Source of the DNA: Taiwanofungus camphoratus
Taxonomy: Eukaryota > Basidiomycota > Agaricomycetes > Polyporales > Taiwanofungaceae
Direction of reading: 5' to 3'
Assembly: GCA_003999685.1 (NCBI GenBank)
Contig: CP021229.1
Span: forward strand, 1,488,001 to 1,552,000
DNA: 64,000 nt
Position numbers and translations under genes: made by a program. Shown one piece after another: positions 10,172 to 21,565 of this stretch. Below the pieces are notes generated by a model that did not search any database, was not told the DNA's origin, and saw only the letters and a list, made by a program, of their open reading frames with translations. Each line of letters begins with the position of its first letter. The stretch's first letter is position 1.

Positions 10172-13100
10172 ATGAAAGAGCCTTACACATTCCGATTACT
10201 GTGGGACGAAAAGACGTCGAAGCGCACGCCTTCATCGACAGCGGCGCCTCGGGGATATTCATACATCCCAGATTTGTTAAAACACACAACATTCGCACTG
10301 AGGCTCTACCCCGCCCAATGCCCGTGTTCAATGTGGACGGAACGGCTAACAAGCAAGGCACCATTACGAAAAGGGCCCTTCTTTCGTACAAGATAGGAGG
10401 GGAGCCCCGATTTGTTAAAGCCTATGTGGCCAGCATAGGAAACGAAGATATTATCTTCGGGCATACCTGGCTCAAACTGGAAAACCCGGATATCGATTGG
10501 AAGAAGGGACGGGTGGAACTTAAACACCGCATGACTCTGGAAGAATCTAGGGAATGGAAGAAAAACCTATTGGAGACCAGAGCCAAGCGACTGGAAATCA
10601 AAAGGTTAACGGCAGAATCCCTTTCTAGAGACATCATTAAAGCCCGCCAACCCTCAGTCGAAGAAATCGAGGACAAAGGGGATGGGGATGTCGTGGACAC
10701 CATGTCCCCGATCTTACCAACAACAGAAACCCCTCGTCAAACGACACGCCGAGACTTGCCAGTCTCAACCCCGGAAGAAAACTCAGTCAACGGCATCACT
10801 CTCGAACAGGCCATGGAAACGATCGACGACGATGAGCTGGTCATAGCATTCATCGAAGGAGATGACCGAATCACAACGTATGGGCGGGACTCACATCCAG
10901 CGTATCGAGACACCCCGCTCACGGAAAAGGCATACCCTCTCGACGGAACGTATCGTCGCCTCGAAAACAGTCTTATCTGGCAGGTCAAGCACGACATCGG
11001 TCGACTCACCACATCTACGGAGCTCGCTATTAAGGAACACGCCAAGAAAGAGGAGAAACCGGTCACGGAACTCGTTCCTGAATACCTCCACGATCTCCTT
11101 CCGGTGTTCGACAAGCAAGCGGCAGCCCGACTCCCTAAGCACGCGGAACACGACCACGAGATCAACCTGAAGAAAGATTTCAAGGAATTCAAGCAGTCCA
11201 CTTATTCGCTCAATAGAGAGGAACGAAAGGAGTTGGATCAGTTCCTGGAAGAAAACCTCAAAAAGGGGTACATTCGTCCATCGAAGTCACCATTGGCCAG
11301 TCCATTCTTCTTTGTAGAAAAGAAGGATGGGGGATATCGACCTTGCCAGGATTATCGGGAACTCAACGAGGGAACTATTAAGGATCGTTATCCACTTCCC
11401 CTCATATCGGAACTCCTGGAACGGCTGAACAAGGCGACCATCTTCACCAAGATGGATCTCAGACAAGGGTACAACAATATACGGATCTGAGAAGGAGACG
11501 AATGGAAGGCGGCTTTTGGTGTTCCAGCAGCTGGGGAAGGACCTCCCTCGTTCTACGAACCCCTGGTGATGTTCTTCGGGATGTGCAACTCACCAGCAAC
11601 GTTCCAACGGATGATGAACACGGTCTTCGCTGACATGCTTAAGGAGGGATGGTTGGCAATCTACATGGACGACATCCTTATCTACTCGACAGACCCAGAG
11701 GAGCATAAAAAACGAACGCGGTGAGTTATTGAAAGGCTTAGGGATACCGACCTGTATCTCAAACCGGAAAAGTGCAAATTCGACGTGCAAGAAGTCGAAT
11801 TCTTAGGCATGATCATTAGACCCGGACAACTCGCCATGGACCCGGTCAAGGTAGCCGGCATCAAAGACTGGCCGATACCTAAGAACCTCAGAGAGGTTCG
11901 GTCGTTCATCGGGTTTGGAAACTTCTATCGTCGGTTCATACATAGGTTCTCGCACCTGGCCCAACCTCTGATCTCGCTTACGCGAAAAGACGTCAAATGG
12001 CACTGGGACAACGAACAGCAGGAGGCATTTGAAACACTGAAGAAAGCTTTCCTGGAACAACCGGTCCTATTGATGCCTGACCCAGAGAAACCATTCGCGT
12101 TGGAAACTGATGCATCGAAGTTTGCCACTGGTGCTGTCCTCAGGCAAAAGGACGATAACGGAGACTGGCATCCATGCGGTTATATCTCCCAGAGCATGAT
12201 GCCTGCGGAACAAAACTATGATGTCTATGATAGGGAACTTATGGCAGTCATGAGGGGACTCAACGAGTGGAGTCACCTCCTCATCGGTAGCCCATATCCA
12301 GTCATGATATACAGTGATCACAAGAACCTGACATACTGGAAGACAGCACGGAATCTGAACCGAAGACAAGCACGATGGGCTCTGCGTCTATCCGAATTCG
12401 ACTACAGGCTAGTTCACGTCCCGGGCACACAAATGGTACAAAGCGATGCACTCTCCCGACGCCCCGACCACGACGATGGTTCATCAGATAACCAGGATGT
12501 AACCATCCTACCAGACAAGGTATGGGTAGCGGCGATAGACACAAATCTCCGGGCTTCCATCGCGGAAGCATGCGTAAACGACTCAGTGTATGCAGAAGGA
12601 ATGAGCTATGCATGAAATGGCTCAAACGACCACTGGACAATTCAAGACGGAGACCTCCTCTACGATAATCGGGTATATATTCCCCTCGATGAGAAGCTAT
12701 GACGACAAACGGTCTCAAACTACCACGACCTCCCCTCCGCCGGTCACCCTGGAATTCAGAAAACCCTCTCGTCTATCCGACGAGACTATTGGTGGCCTGG
12801 AATGGCCGACTTCATCGCCTGTTATGTTCATGGTTGTGGCACATGTCAACAAATGAAGGTTAACACTCACCCAGACCGTCCCACCCTCATCCCTATCCGG
12901 GCCGCCGCTCACGCCACACCGTTTAGCACCTTCTGTTGCGATTTCATCACCGATTTACCCCTTTCCAACGGCTACGATGCCATATTGGTCGTAGTGGACC
13001 ACGACCTTAGTAAGGGGGTAATTTTCATTCCATGCAACAAAACCATTGACGCGCAAGGAATGGCGGAGCTTCTTTACAACGAGGTCTACAAATGGTTTGG

Positions 13101-13980
13101 ACTCCCAGACAAGGTGATCAGTGATCGCGGGCCGCAATTCGCTTCAAAGGTGTTCCAAGAACTGTGTTGAATGACAGGGGTGCAATCCGCCATGAGCACG
13201 GCTTTCCACCCTCAAACGGACGGAGAAACGGAACGGGTCAATCAGGAGCTCAAAGTGTACCTTTGATGCTTCACAGGTAACAATCCGGATAGGTGGTCTT
13301 CCTTACTTAGCGCCGCGCAATTCGCTCACAACTCCAGGGAACATTCGACGATCAAGGCATCGCCGTTTAAAGTCATGATGGGCTTCGAACCGCGAGGAAT
13401 CCCCGTTGTACACAAAGGATCGGACACACCCGGCGCAGCTTATCGTCTGAAGAACCTCCAGAAGATAAGAGAGCAAGCACATGCGGCGATGGAGCTAGCC
13501 CAGGCGGTATTGGCAAGGCGAATCAAACCACGAGGGAAAGGTTTTCGTAAAGGACAACAGGTCTGGCTCGACTCTCGGAACCTAAAACTGCCATACCCTT
13601 CCAGGAAGTTGGCACCCAAGAGAGAGGGTCCCTTCGAAATCACTGAAGTCTTAGGCCCGGTGTCATACAAGCTAAAACTCCCGGAGACGTGGTGAGTACA
13701 CCCCGTTTTCCACGCCGCTCTTCTATCCCCATATACGGAGACGGAGATCCATGGCCAGAACTACACGAGACCACCCCCGGAGCTTATCGAAGGCGAAGAT
13801 AACTACGAAGTCGAAGCTATCATCGGACATCGGGAGAACTTGCGGAAAAACCGCCGCGAGTATAGGGTCAGGTGGAAAGGATATTCCTCGGCGGATGACT
13901 CATGGGAACCGGAAGCAAATTTAGCCGGTACTGCGGAAGAGCTCCTGGGAGCATATAAGGAGAGAAAGAACTTGAGCTAA
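10172..13980 (+). mobile_element. Pol region: protease, RT, RNase H, integrase, chromodomain
   Basis: Reading along the plus strand: an aspartic protease motif (IDSGASG) near 10230; reverse transcriptase from about 11200, with the YMDD-type motif near 11660; RNase H around 12060-12460; integrase with its zinc-binding and catalytic core from about 12700 to 13400; and a C-terminal chromodomain near 13790-13930 (YRVRWKGY and SWEPEANL). The chromodomain is expected to direct integration to marked chromatin. The region is interrupted several times and counts as a fossil, although a young one. Confidence 0.9.
13002..13022 (+). other. Candidate central polypurine tract
   Basis: A 21-base stretch containing TTAGTAAGGGGGTAAT is identical to the 3' polypurine tract at 15684-15704. 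It lies inside the integrase-coding region. A second plus-strand primer in this place is known from lentiviruses and Ty1. Confidence 0.55.
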
Positions 13981-14023
13981 GACCAGTTCACTCCCTTCAG
14001 ACGAACTAACACCCGCTCGCAAC

Positions 14024-15433
14024 ATGCCTCGCCAGTCTAATACCGCCGCCCAAGCTGCCGCTCGTGGCCGAGCTCGCGCCTTCCTCGCCACTCGACGTGC
14101 TACCTGCACACCTCAGACGGCCACCTCTCCTACGGCAATACCATCCTCATCGTCAGCATCTTCGGCATCCTCTGGTCATGGCCCGCTCTTTGGATTTCAA
14201 ACCGCCGCCCATTTTCGCAACCCCATACCAGGAGAAGGCGCCCTACCCCGACAAGCCGACATCATCTACTATCCGCGTTTCATCTATGACGCGGACCCAA
14301 TCCTTCTCGACGTCCTGGTTCGACACTCGAGAGATATCGCACGACTACTTGGGTCTCTACTGAATACGCGAAACAACCAGGACGAGCAAGAAGCGTACGG
14401 GGAATACATCGACGCAAGGCTACAATACTTAGGAGCGGTGGATGACGCGACCGAACAGCTAGCCATATGGAAGGACAAAATCCGACAGTTAGACTTCAAG
14501 GTGGTCTGCACCCTACGAAGGATGGACAACATGTCCATGGATCGTCACCTTCAGGACATGATAGCCCCCCACCGACGAACCAGCCACTCCAGGTTCGTAC
14601 GACAATCTCAGCCCGACATTGTCACACGCGGGCCCACCCCACCTCCCGAACCTGAAGACCCCTTGCAAACCTTCATTGACACCCCAGCCGGACAGGAGTC
14701 TATTGGAGCCGTACCTAGTAGAATCGACTCTCTCCCTAACTACATGCGCCCGGGACCCAACTGGAGACCACGAGGACGCTGCCACGCCTGCGGCAGTATT
14801 ATGCACTGGGTACGTGACTGCCCAGACTACACTTGTGCCAGGTGTCATCGCACTGCTCCGGGGCATCTATCCCGAGAGTGTACAGTAGCACGCCACGCGT
14901 CGGCCCCACCCATCTTACCTGCCCCTGGAGAGGATCATCGTTGCGAGCTAGTCGACTTGATCCACCGCCCCACACAGGCACCCATCCCGGTCATGTCGGC
15001 CACCAATCCTCCACGCACTCTTATGTTCAGAAGAGAGCAACCCCTCCCACCTACCCCATCCCGCCCTAGAGTCAATGAGACGTCAACCCCTCATACTAAT
15101 GCAACAGCCGGTCCATCGCGGACCGACACGCCTTACCCTCACCCACGCGCACCCGGGCCATCACTCAACCATTTGTCCAGACCAGGAATACCCCCCCACC
15201 AATATCTTGCAGAGCCCGGGGCAAGTACTGGCCCCTTCACTCGTGGCCCCGATGGCCGATTCACTCCTCCCCCAGTCATACCCCCTCCATCGTCCAGTTA
15301 TCACCTCCCCCCTGTCATTTCTCCACCACCTGCTTACCGCCGCGGGACTTACGACCCGCCCTCGAACTCCTACATGAACGACAACGAATGGGACGACTAT
15401 GGGTTCGAGGATTACGGTGATGGTGAGCAGTAG
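14024..15433 (+). mobile_element. ORF3 of the chromovirus: 469-residue double zinc-knuckle protein
   Basis: An unbroken 469-residue frame starts 43 bp after the end of pol and in the same direction. The first ~80 residues are Ala/Ser/Arg-rich. A helical central part (about 80-190) follows, then two zinc-binding motifs at about 247-280: CHACGSIMHWVRDC (CX2CX4HX4C) and CARCHRTAPGHLSREC. The C-terminal ~150 residues are Pro-rich and the end is acidic (DDYGFEDYGDGEQ). The knuckles suggest nucleic-acid binding, like a second Gag-type protein. Its function is unknown. It could be expressed from a subgenomic RNA or by reinitiation, but I see no direct evidence for either. Confidence 0.75.
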
Positions 15434-15683
15434 GGGTGCTGTTTGCTTGAGGCGGTAGGTTGCAAGCGGTGCTGGGTCCTTACCCGGCCGCCCACATGCC
15501 TACATTGCACGAGGCTTACACGATGTCGTTGGGTCCTTACCCGGTCGTTGTTAGTCTCACCAGGTACGAGATGAAACACTCTCAGGGTTCGAGGTGAAAC
15601 ACCCTCATGGTACGTGGTGAAACACCCGCACGGCTGATGAACATTTTTATTTAATGGAAAATCAAGTAGGGTCGTTCGGAGAT
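15434..15683. other. Non-coding tail between ORF3 and the polypurine tract
   Basis: About 250 bp contain a short imperfect tandem repeat around AGGTGAAACACCCTCA and GGTGAAACACCC (15565-15630) and two copies of GGGTCCTTACCCGG. There is no open frame of note. It is internal to the element. Confidence 0.5.
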
Positions 15684-15703
15684 CGACCTTAGTAAGGGGG
15701 TAA
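15684..15703 (+). other. 3' polypurine tract of the chromovirus
   Basis: TTAGTAAGGGGGTAA lies immediately before the 3' LTR start (TGATACAA at 15704). It is the usual primer site for plus-strand DNA synthesis. Confidence 0.8.
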
Positions 15704-17807
15704 TGATACAATTTCTATTTCTTGTCATTACCATGGTCATTGCTTACACATGGACTATTACTGTACGGGCCCTGGATCGGCCCCGCTTACGCATAGGACT
15801 CTGACTCATATCCGGTGATGAGCCTCGTAGCCTCCTGGGCCCCGAACCGCGATTTTAGGAGCTTTCTGATCCCCCAACCGACCACTCTAAGACTCTCCTA
15901 CATCCTACGACAGGAGGGATAGGTTCCTATAGTATTCCTAACGCCCCCTCTCCTTCCTAAACCCTTCTAACACTCTACGAAGTCTTGCGAAGTCACACGA
16001 GGTGCTACGAGGTTTCAAATGCTAGACGCGAAGTCCCTAACTCCTGCTAAGCCCACTACCGGACACTGCCGGCCCTCCCATACTGTTCCATTGGATCTAG
16101 GTCCTATCTACTACGTCACTCATCCCGGGCTTAGCTAAGAAGTCTTAGCTAAGTCTCTCCTAGCTCTTGTGATTGCAGTTACCTCCGATAGGCTCCAAAA
16201 CGGTCTGAAGTTCCGGAAGCTGGACTTAGGAAGCCTTGTGCACCCCCATGGGTCTCGATCCTATGCCATAAGGTCATCCTAGGGCATACCCACATGACCC
16301 TCCACCCAGTTAGGACACCTCCTGCCCTGATTAGGCCAAGTCCCGCTGCTAAGAACTTCGTGCGCTCTTAGCCCGCTAAGATAGGTGATCACGGCGCATG
16401 GCTGCTCTCGGATAGTCATCCCGCCCTCGTGAATGAAGTTGGTCACCTTTCTACCGTTCGTAGTTCCCCTGTTTCAGTTCCTAATTAGTTCCTATCCCCC
16501 CCTCGTGTTCACTTCGGAGTCCATGCGTTTTAGTACACATTTCGGACTCGTAAGGATCACTTCGCGCAAGATTAGTTCACCTCACGCTCCCCTATTTAGT
16601 CAGAGGTAGTTTACTATGTACGACAGAGACCCCTCAGTGCACGCTTCCCTCTTTGAAATACCAGTTCCCCTGTAGCTCCGATCTCAGGAAAGCGCCGCGA
16701 GTACAACCTTAGGAACGGTCCTAAGGTCCCTAAGTCTCCACCCCAGCTTCATTTCAGTACCTTTGAACTACGTCTACGCTCGCAATATATCTACGAACCA
16801 CGTCTACGCTTTCTGAACTACGCACTACGATCTACGAAAGTCGCCGTGACTTCGCACCCTTCGGCACCTCTTATAGCACCTATCCGGTGGGCCTCCGCCT
16901 TAGTTATACCCTTAGGCTCACGTTGCGTTATCCCTACGTCCTACGAATAGCCCTACGACTCGCCCATAGCCTTAGTTACAGGCTATAGTACATCTCCCTA
17001 TGCCCTCGAACTCTCTGACCTCTCCTACAGGTCTCCTACGCTAGCCAAACCTCGCCCACTTCGCTCTAACAAACTCCAAAACCTTACGCCCTTTAGCTAA
17101 CTCTAACCAGAAGGAGTTCGCAGCATCTACGAAGTCAGCTCGCGCGATTTAGCTAAAACTTCGAAGGGCTTCGCAAAACCTCGAAGAACTTTGCGTACTT
17201 CGGAGGGCCTCGCAAAGCCTTAGGGATAGTATAGCACTTAGGAACAAGATCCTGTTGTGCAGGACCCTTGACCCCTTACTCCCCTACTTACAAAAACAAG
17301 ACATACAGGTTTCCCGGTATCATACAGGTTGTAGCTCCTACCCTCACACCCGCACAGTTATCACACTACCCCCAGCCACGTTGCGGAGCACTCCCTAGGT
17401 ACCAGGGTCCCCTAGGTCGTATCACCGGGCTGCTTACCAGATTCCTCATCACTCATACATATTGCTAATATGCCCGGATCGTACCACTTCCTATTTATCT
17501 ATAGTCGTACCACATTACGGACCTCCTGCCCTAGAGTAGTTCTTGGTCCATGCTCATGATTGGTATTTGTATATATAGCATGTACTTAGCTTAGCTCAGA
17601 CCTTAAGTCTGATCTTGTTACCATTAGTCTTGTTACTATCATATTTGTGTCTTGTATCCTCTCGCTCACATCTGAGTGATACTCGCTCGAGTCTACGGAC
17701 TTCACGACACTCGGTCTATATCGACCATAAGACCTCGCCACCTTCTATCGTGGTCAGGCCCTCACGTGTGAGGCAACGTCTAGGATCTGAGATACCAATT
17801 TGTATCA
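15704..17807 (+). mobile_element. 3' LTR of the chromovirus, split by a solo A unit
   Basis: The LTR is 491 bp once the 1609-bp insertion (15816-17424) and one CCGG duplication are discounted. It is identical to the 5' LTR except at five CpG positions. It ends TTGTATCA at 17807 and is followed by the AAAAC target duplication. Confidence 0.95.
15816..17424 (+). mobile_element. LTR-like unit A, copy A6: youngest, inserted in the 3' LTR
   Basis: This 1609-bp unit starts TGATGAG and ends GTATCA. It is bounded by a perfect 4-bp duplication CCGG (15812-15815 and 17425-17428). The intact 5' LTR of the host element has a single CCGG at this point, so the insertion is unambiguous and younger than the chromovirus. 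It keeps far more CG dinucleotides than the other A copies. The TG...CA ends, short target duplication and absence of coding region fit a solo LTR of an unseen retroelement family. Confidence 0.85.
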
Positions 17808-17828
17808 AAAACATCATTATTCAGACTT

Positions 17829-18410
17829 TGGTTATCGAAAGTTCTACAGCACACCTCGGAAGCCTCTATCCCACAGAGCAGTCCCTCATACTCTGTAATG
17901 CACTCTTTCAGCTCATCCTAGCATCCCTCTTACATTCCCAAGTCCTTATTGGCCAAGAGAAACTGAGAAAAGTCACTTCAGTTTTTGGTCTTTGGTCCTC
18001 GGTTCTGGTTCGAGGTCCCTCAGTCCAGAGTCCCAGCCTCTTGTTCATGATGTCCATATGATCCCTTGGTATTGTCTAGACCCCCTACACATCAGCTTGA
18101 CGGTTCAGCACTCCTAGGTCCCTGTTCCTCGCAAAGTCTGGTTAGATAGCCCATCTCCCATGTGATGATCTCTAGATAAGCATCCCTCACCCTGTGCCAT
18201 TCCCCAGTAACCTTTCTACTGCATTCAGAGTTCCTGTTTCATGTCCTACTTCAGTTTAGTTCCCCATATGGTACACTGATCGGATCCTAGATTTTACAAT
18301 TTTCAGTTTGTTTTTGGTTTCTTTGGTTTTATTTTGCATAAGATACTTTGACACCACAGACCCCTTATGTAGTCTTCTATACCTATCAGATGGCAGAGAA
18401 GATATGCTGA
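17829..18410 (+). mobile_element. LTR-like unit B, 5' half
   Basis: It matches the left half of the complete B unit at 30360-31701 (for example GACCCC followed by TTATGTAGTC, and TCATGATGTCCATATGATCC). It ends at AGAAGATATGC where an inverted A end begins. The missing right half corresponds to the inverted piece at 5731-6351. Confidence 0.7.
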
Positions 18411-18449
18411 TACGATCTAGGGGACCCTGGTACCTAGGGAGTGCTCCGT
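18411..18449 (-). mobile_element. 3' terminal 39 bp of an inverted unit A (A5)
   Basis: TGATACGATCTAGGGG and the following bases up to GTGCTCCGT are the reverse complement of the A 3' end. The piece is cut off by the start of the next Ty3 element at 18450. Confidence 0.75.
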
Positions 18450-19429
18450 TGATAGGCGCCAGGCCCTTCTAGGCCCCACGGAGCGCCCTCACTCGACCCT
18501 AGGACCTTAGTCATGGCTTCGACGCCACTCGACATGTCCGATACAGCCCGAAAAGCCACCGTGGGACTCTCCGATAGCCTCGAATCACACCACCGACACT
18601 CTGCCAGTTTCGGTCCGATGTTCCGGTGTACCGATCCCTTTACGCACAATATGCCACACGCAGTTGCCACTCAATGTCCTCGCACGTGACCGGTCTCGCC
18701 ACTCCGATATCGCTCGATTTGCTACGATGCGCCACTCGATGTACTCGATAACGCTACGGCCCCAGGTCTTGTCTTAGTATATTTCATGCCACTCCATAAT
18801 TCATAGTACACAAGAAGTTAGGATGCCACTCGTACTATGCCACTCCCGATGCGCCTTACATTATAGTACAGTAGTATAAATGCGATGTATGGTGTCTCGG
18901 AACAACAGAGAAGTTTTCCCCTATCCTGCAGAGCTCAAGAAGAGCACCTTCGATTTAGTCACCTACTGCGTTCTACTGCATCCTTCCATCTTCAATTACG
19001 TTCGAAGAGTTGCGTCTACTATCTGCCTTCTACAGTATCTTGAAGGCTTGCGTCTCGTCCGTCTTCGACATCAGTCGAAGAAGTTGCATTCAGTCTTACG
19101 CCCGCCTTCGAGCCACATCGAAGGGTTGCGCTAGCATCTCTCTCTAACCCAAGTCCGCCTTCTACAGAAATTTGAAGGGCTGTATATCAGCTAAGTTCTC
19201 ACGTTTAAGCCTCTCCCTAGTATAGTACAGCATAGTAGCGCATCGAAGCTACGTCGAGCAGTCGCGACACACATAAAGGGTCGTCGAAGACCTTCGTAGA
19301 CGTCTCTCGACCCATTTGAGATCGGGAACCCTTTGCTGCTGACTCTCCCCTCCATACTAACTAGTTCTATAGCATTCCAGCTTCTCTAGGTCGTACCCAG
19401 TAGGGGTTGGAGTGTTATAGTCCACAACA
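18450..19429 (+). mobile_element. 5' LTR (C family)
   Basis: The 980-bp LTR begins TGATAGGCGCC and ends CCACAACA. It contains a run of five short hairpins, each followed by a GTTGCG-like phrase (about 18935-19190). Relative to the 3' LTR it lacks a ~60-bp segment and keeps another of ~65 bp. Confidence 0.85.
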
Positions 19430-19483
19430 TTTCTGGAGCCCACCGCGAGGGGATTTCAGGCAAGGAATCCGCCGCTTTCAGAT

Positions 19484-21544
19484 TTGCCGAAGACGTCTCC
19501 AGTATTCACCCGCTCACAAGCGCGTGAGGCTGCCAGTCGTAGCGCAAGCGAAAACCTCGACAACAGTTCTACCACCCTTTCCACAACTCCTGACACCTTC
19601 GACCATGAGGAAGAAGACCTCGTAGATCACGAGCTAGAGTTTCCTTCAACCTTCGACGAACGTACTTCGTCTCCCGAGCTTCTAGGGCTATCTACGCCAG
19701 AAGTCAACCTCTCGTCCCCCGATCCCTACAAACAGTCCGGTTCATCGCCTGAGCCAGAGGACCCAGTAGAATCAACATCACATACCGCTATCCCCACTAC
19801 TACAACTCTACCCTTGTCCCAGCAGACCGTTACTCCATACATTCTTCCCAGTTCTTCGAATCACCCCACACCAGCCACCGTCAATCCCTCTAAACCTACA
19901 ATGAATCAGAACGCAGCACCTACGCCTTTTATGCCTCCTCGAGGCCATTCGACAGCCCCCATCTTCGACCCGACAGAAGTCCGATCGCTTCGACGTTACT
20001 TTCAAGACATCGAAGTCTTATTCACCCAGTGCAGAATAGTCGATGACGCAGAAAAGAAGTCATGGGCCATTCGTTACCCCTCGATCGATGTCGCAGACCT
20101 ATGGGAAACCCTCGAATCCTTTTCCGATCAGACCAAGACATACGCACAGTGGAAAGCCGACGTCCTAGCACTCTACCCAGGTACCGATGACACCAGGAAA
20201 TGGTCTCTCGCAGACATGGACCAGTTGATTGGGGAGCGCGCACGCATTGGAATCCACAACGCTGCAGACCTCGGAAGCTACTACTGTGACTTCGTATCTA
20301 TTACGAAGCACCTAATCACGCAACGACGACTCTCCGACATCGAACAGAGTCGAGCGTTTCTACGAGGCTTCCAGCCTTCTCTACTCGCGTGACTCGAGGC
20401 CCGACTTCACCTGAAACATCCTGACCACTATCCCGATGACCCCTATCCACTTTCCGATATTCACGCAGTGGCCACGTTCATTCTTCATGGTACTTCGAGT
20501 ACGCCGACAGTCGCAGCACCGCAGACAACAACTTCAACAACTACCCCACCCGACATGATTAAGACCGAAGACATCTCGACGATCATCGAGAGCCTATCGA
20601 AGACCATTGCCACCCTTATCCAGCCCAGTAGTAACAAATCGAACGTAGCCGCTAGGCTCCCGTCAACCCAAGGTAGTACAGAACAAACCTGCCACTTTTG
20701 CGGCGACCAGAACCATAGTATTCAAAGCTGCCCGCACGTAGAAGCAGACATAGCCGCCGGGAAATGCAAGCGTAACACCGAAGGAAAGGTCGTACTCCCA
20801 AATGGTCTATTCATCCTGCGTAGTATCCCTGGCATTACGATCCACGACCGCCTCTACGAGTGGATTCGCCGCAACGCGCCAGCAGCACCTGGCCTGCTCT
20901 ACGGCATCAACGAACAAGCCAGCATCCAGACCTTCACGCTCAACACGGAAGGAAGAATCGAAGCCCTCGAAAGAGAGCTCCTACAGCTTCAAAAACATAG
21001 GGAGGTCTTTGATGGCGTCGAGATTTTACAGCGCAAGAAACCTACTACAACAGTGCCGCAGACCACAGAAGCTTCTGATACGACCCCCATCTCACGCAGT
21101 ACCAACAATCCAGCGCCTGACACAGTCAAGTCAGCCGCTCCTACCGCAGTCCCAGTCCCAGCAACCCCAGCTAAACCTTCGATGAGTACCTCTGCACCTT
21201 CGACGATCCCCGCAGCTATAGTTCCCCCGCTGTCTGTACCCTCGACACAGCCCGCTACCATATCTACTCCATCAGCGCCCCCAGTCCATCCCTTTGCAAA
21301 TGCTCGAGACACGACCTACGCTCCGCTGAACCTTCGAAACTTTGCTACGCCACCTAAGCCTTCGAACGACAAGGGCAAGGACCCAGCTTACAAGACCATA
21401 GTTCCCATCCATCAGCCCAAGCTAGCCGACGACATCTTTGCGTGCTCAATGAGAGCTCCTCTCGTCACGCTGACGCCAGAAGAACTCCTTTCGATCTCAC
21501 CCGACATACGCAATAGGTATCGAGAAGCAGTTACACCCAAGTGA
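19484..21544 (+). mobile_element. Gag region
   Basis: It has a Ser/Thr/Pro-rich N-terminus, then a capsid-like segment (VRSLRRYFQDIEVLF near 19980), and a CCHC zinc knuckle CHFCGDQNHSIQSC near 20690, followed by a Pro/Ala/Ser/Thr-rich tail. The region is part of a broken element. Confidence 0.8.
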
Positions 21545-21565
21545 GTATCAGCGGAACCCGTCAAT

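Larger units (their letters stand above)
8130..17807 (+). mobile_element. Ty3/Gypsy LTR retrotransposon with chromodomain (chromovirus), young
   Basis: Two 491-bp LTRs (the 3' one is split by a later insertion) bound a Gag region, a protease-RT-RNase H-integrase-chromodomain region and a third open frame. A 5-bp target duplication AAAAC flanks it (8125-8129 and 17808-17812). The LTRs differ at only five sites (~1%), so it is young. The coding part is broken, with about eight interruptions in all, while ORF3 looks whole. Order of parts: 5' LTR, primer-binding site, gag, pol with C-terminal chromodomain, ORF3, polypurine tract, 3' LTR. Presence of a chromodomain places it among the chromoviruses. 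Confidence 0.95.

Noticed and set aside
18880-19134. An ~80-residue frame present in both C-type LTRs (also 28301-28546)
   Set aside because: It coincides with the hairpin array. The apparent conservation comes from the two LTRs being copies, not from coding constraint.
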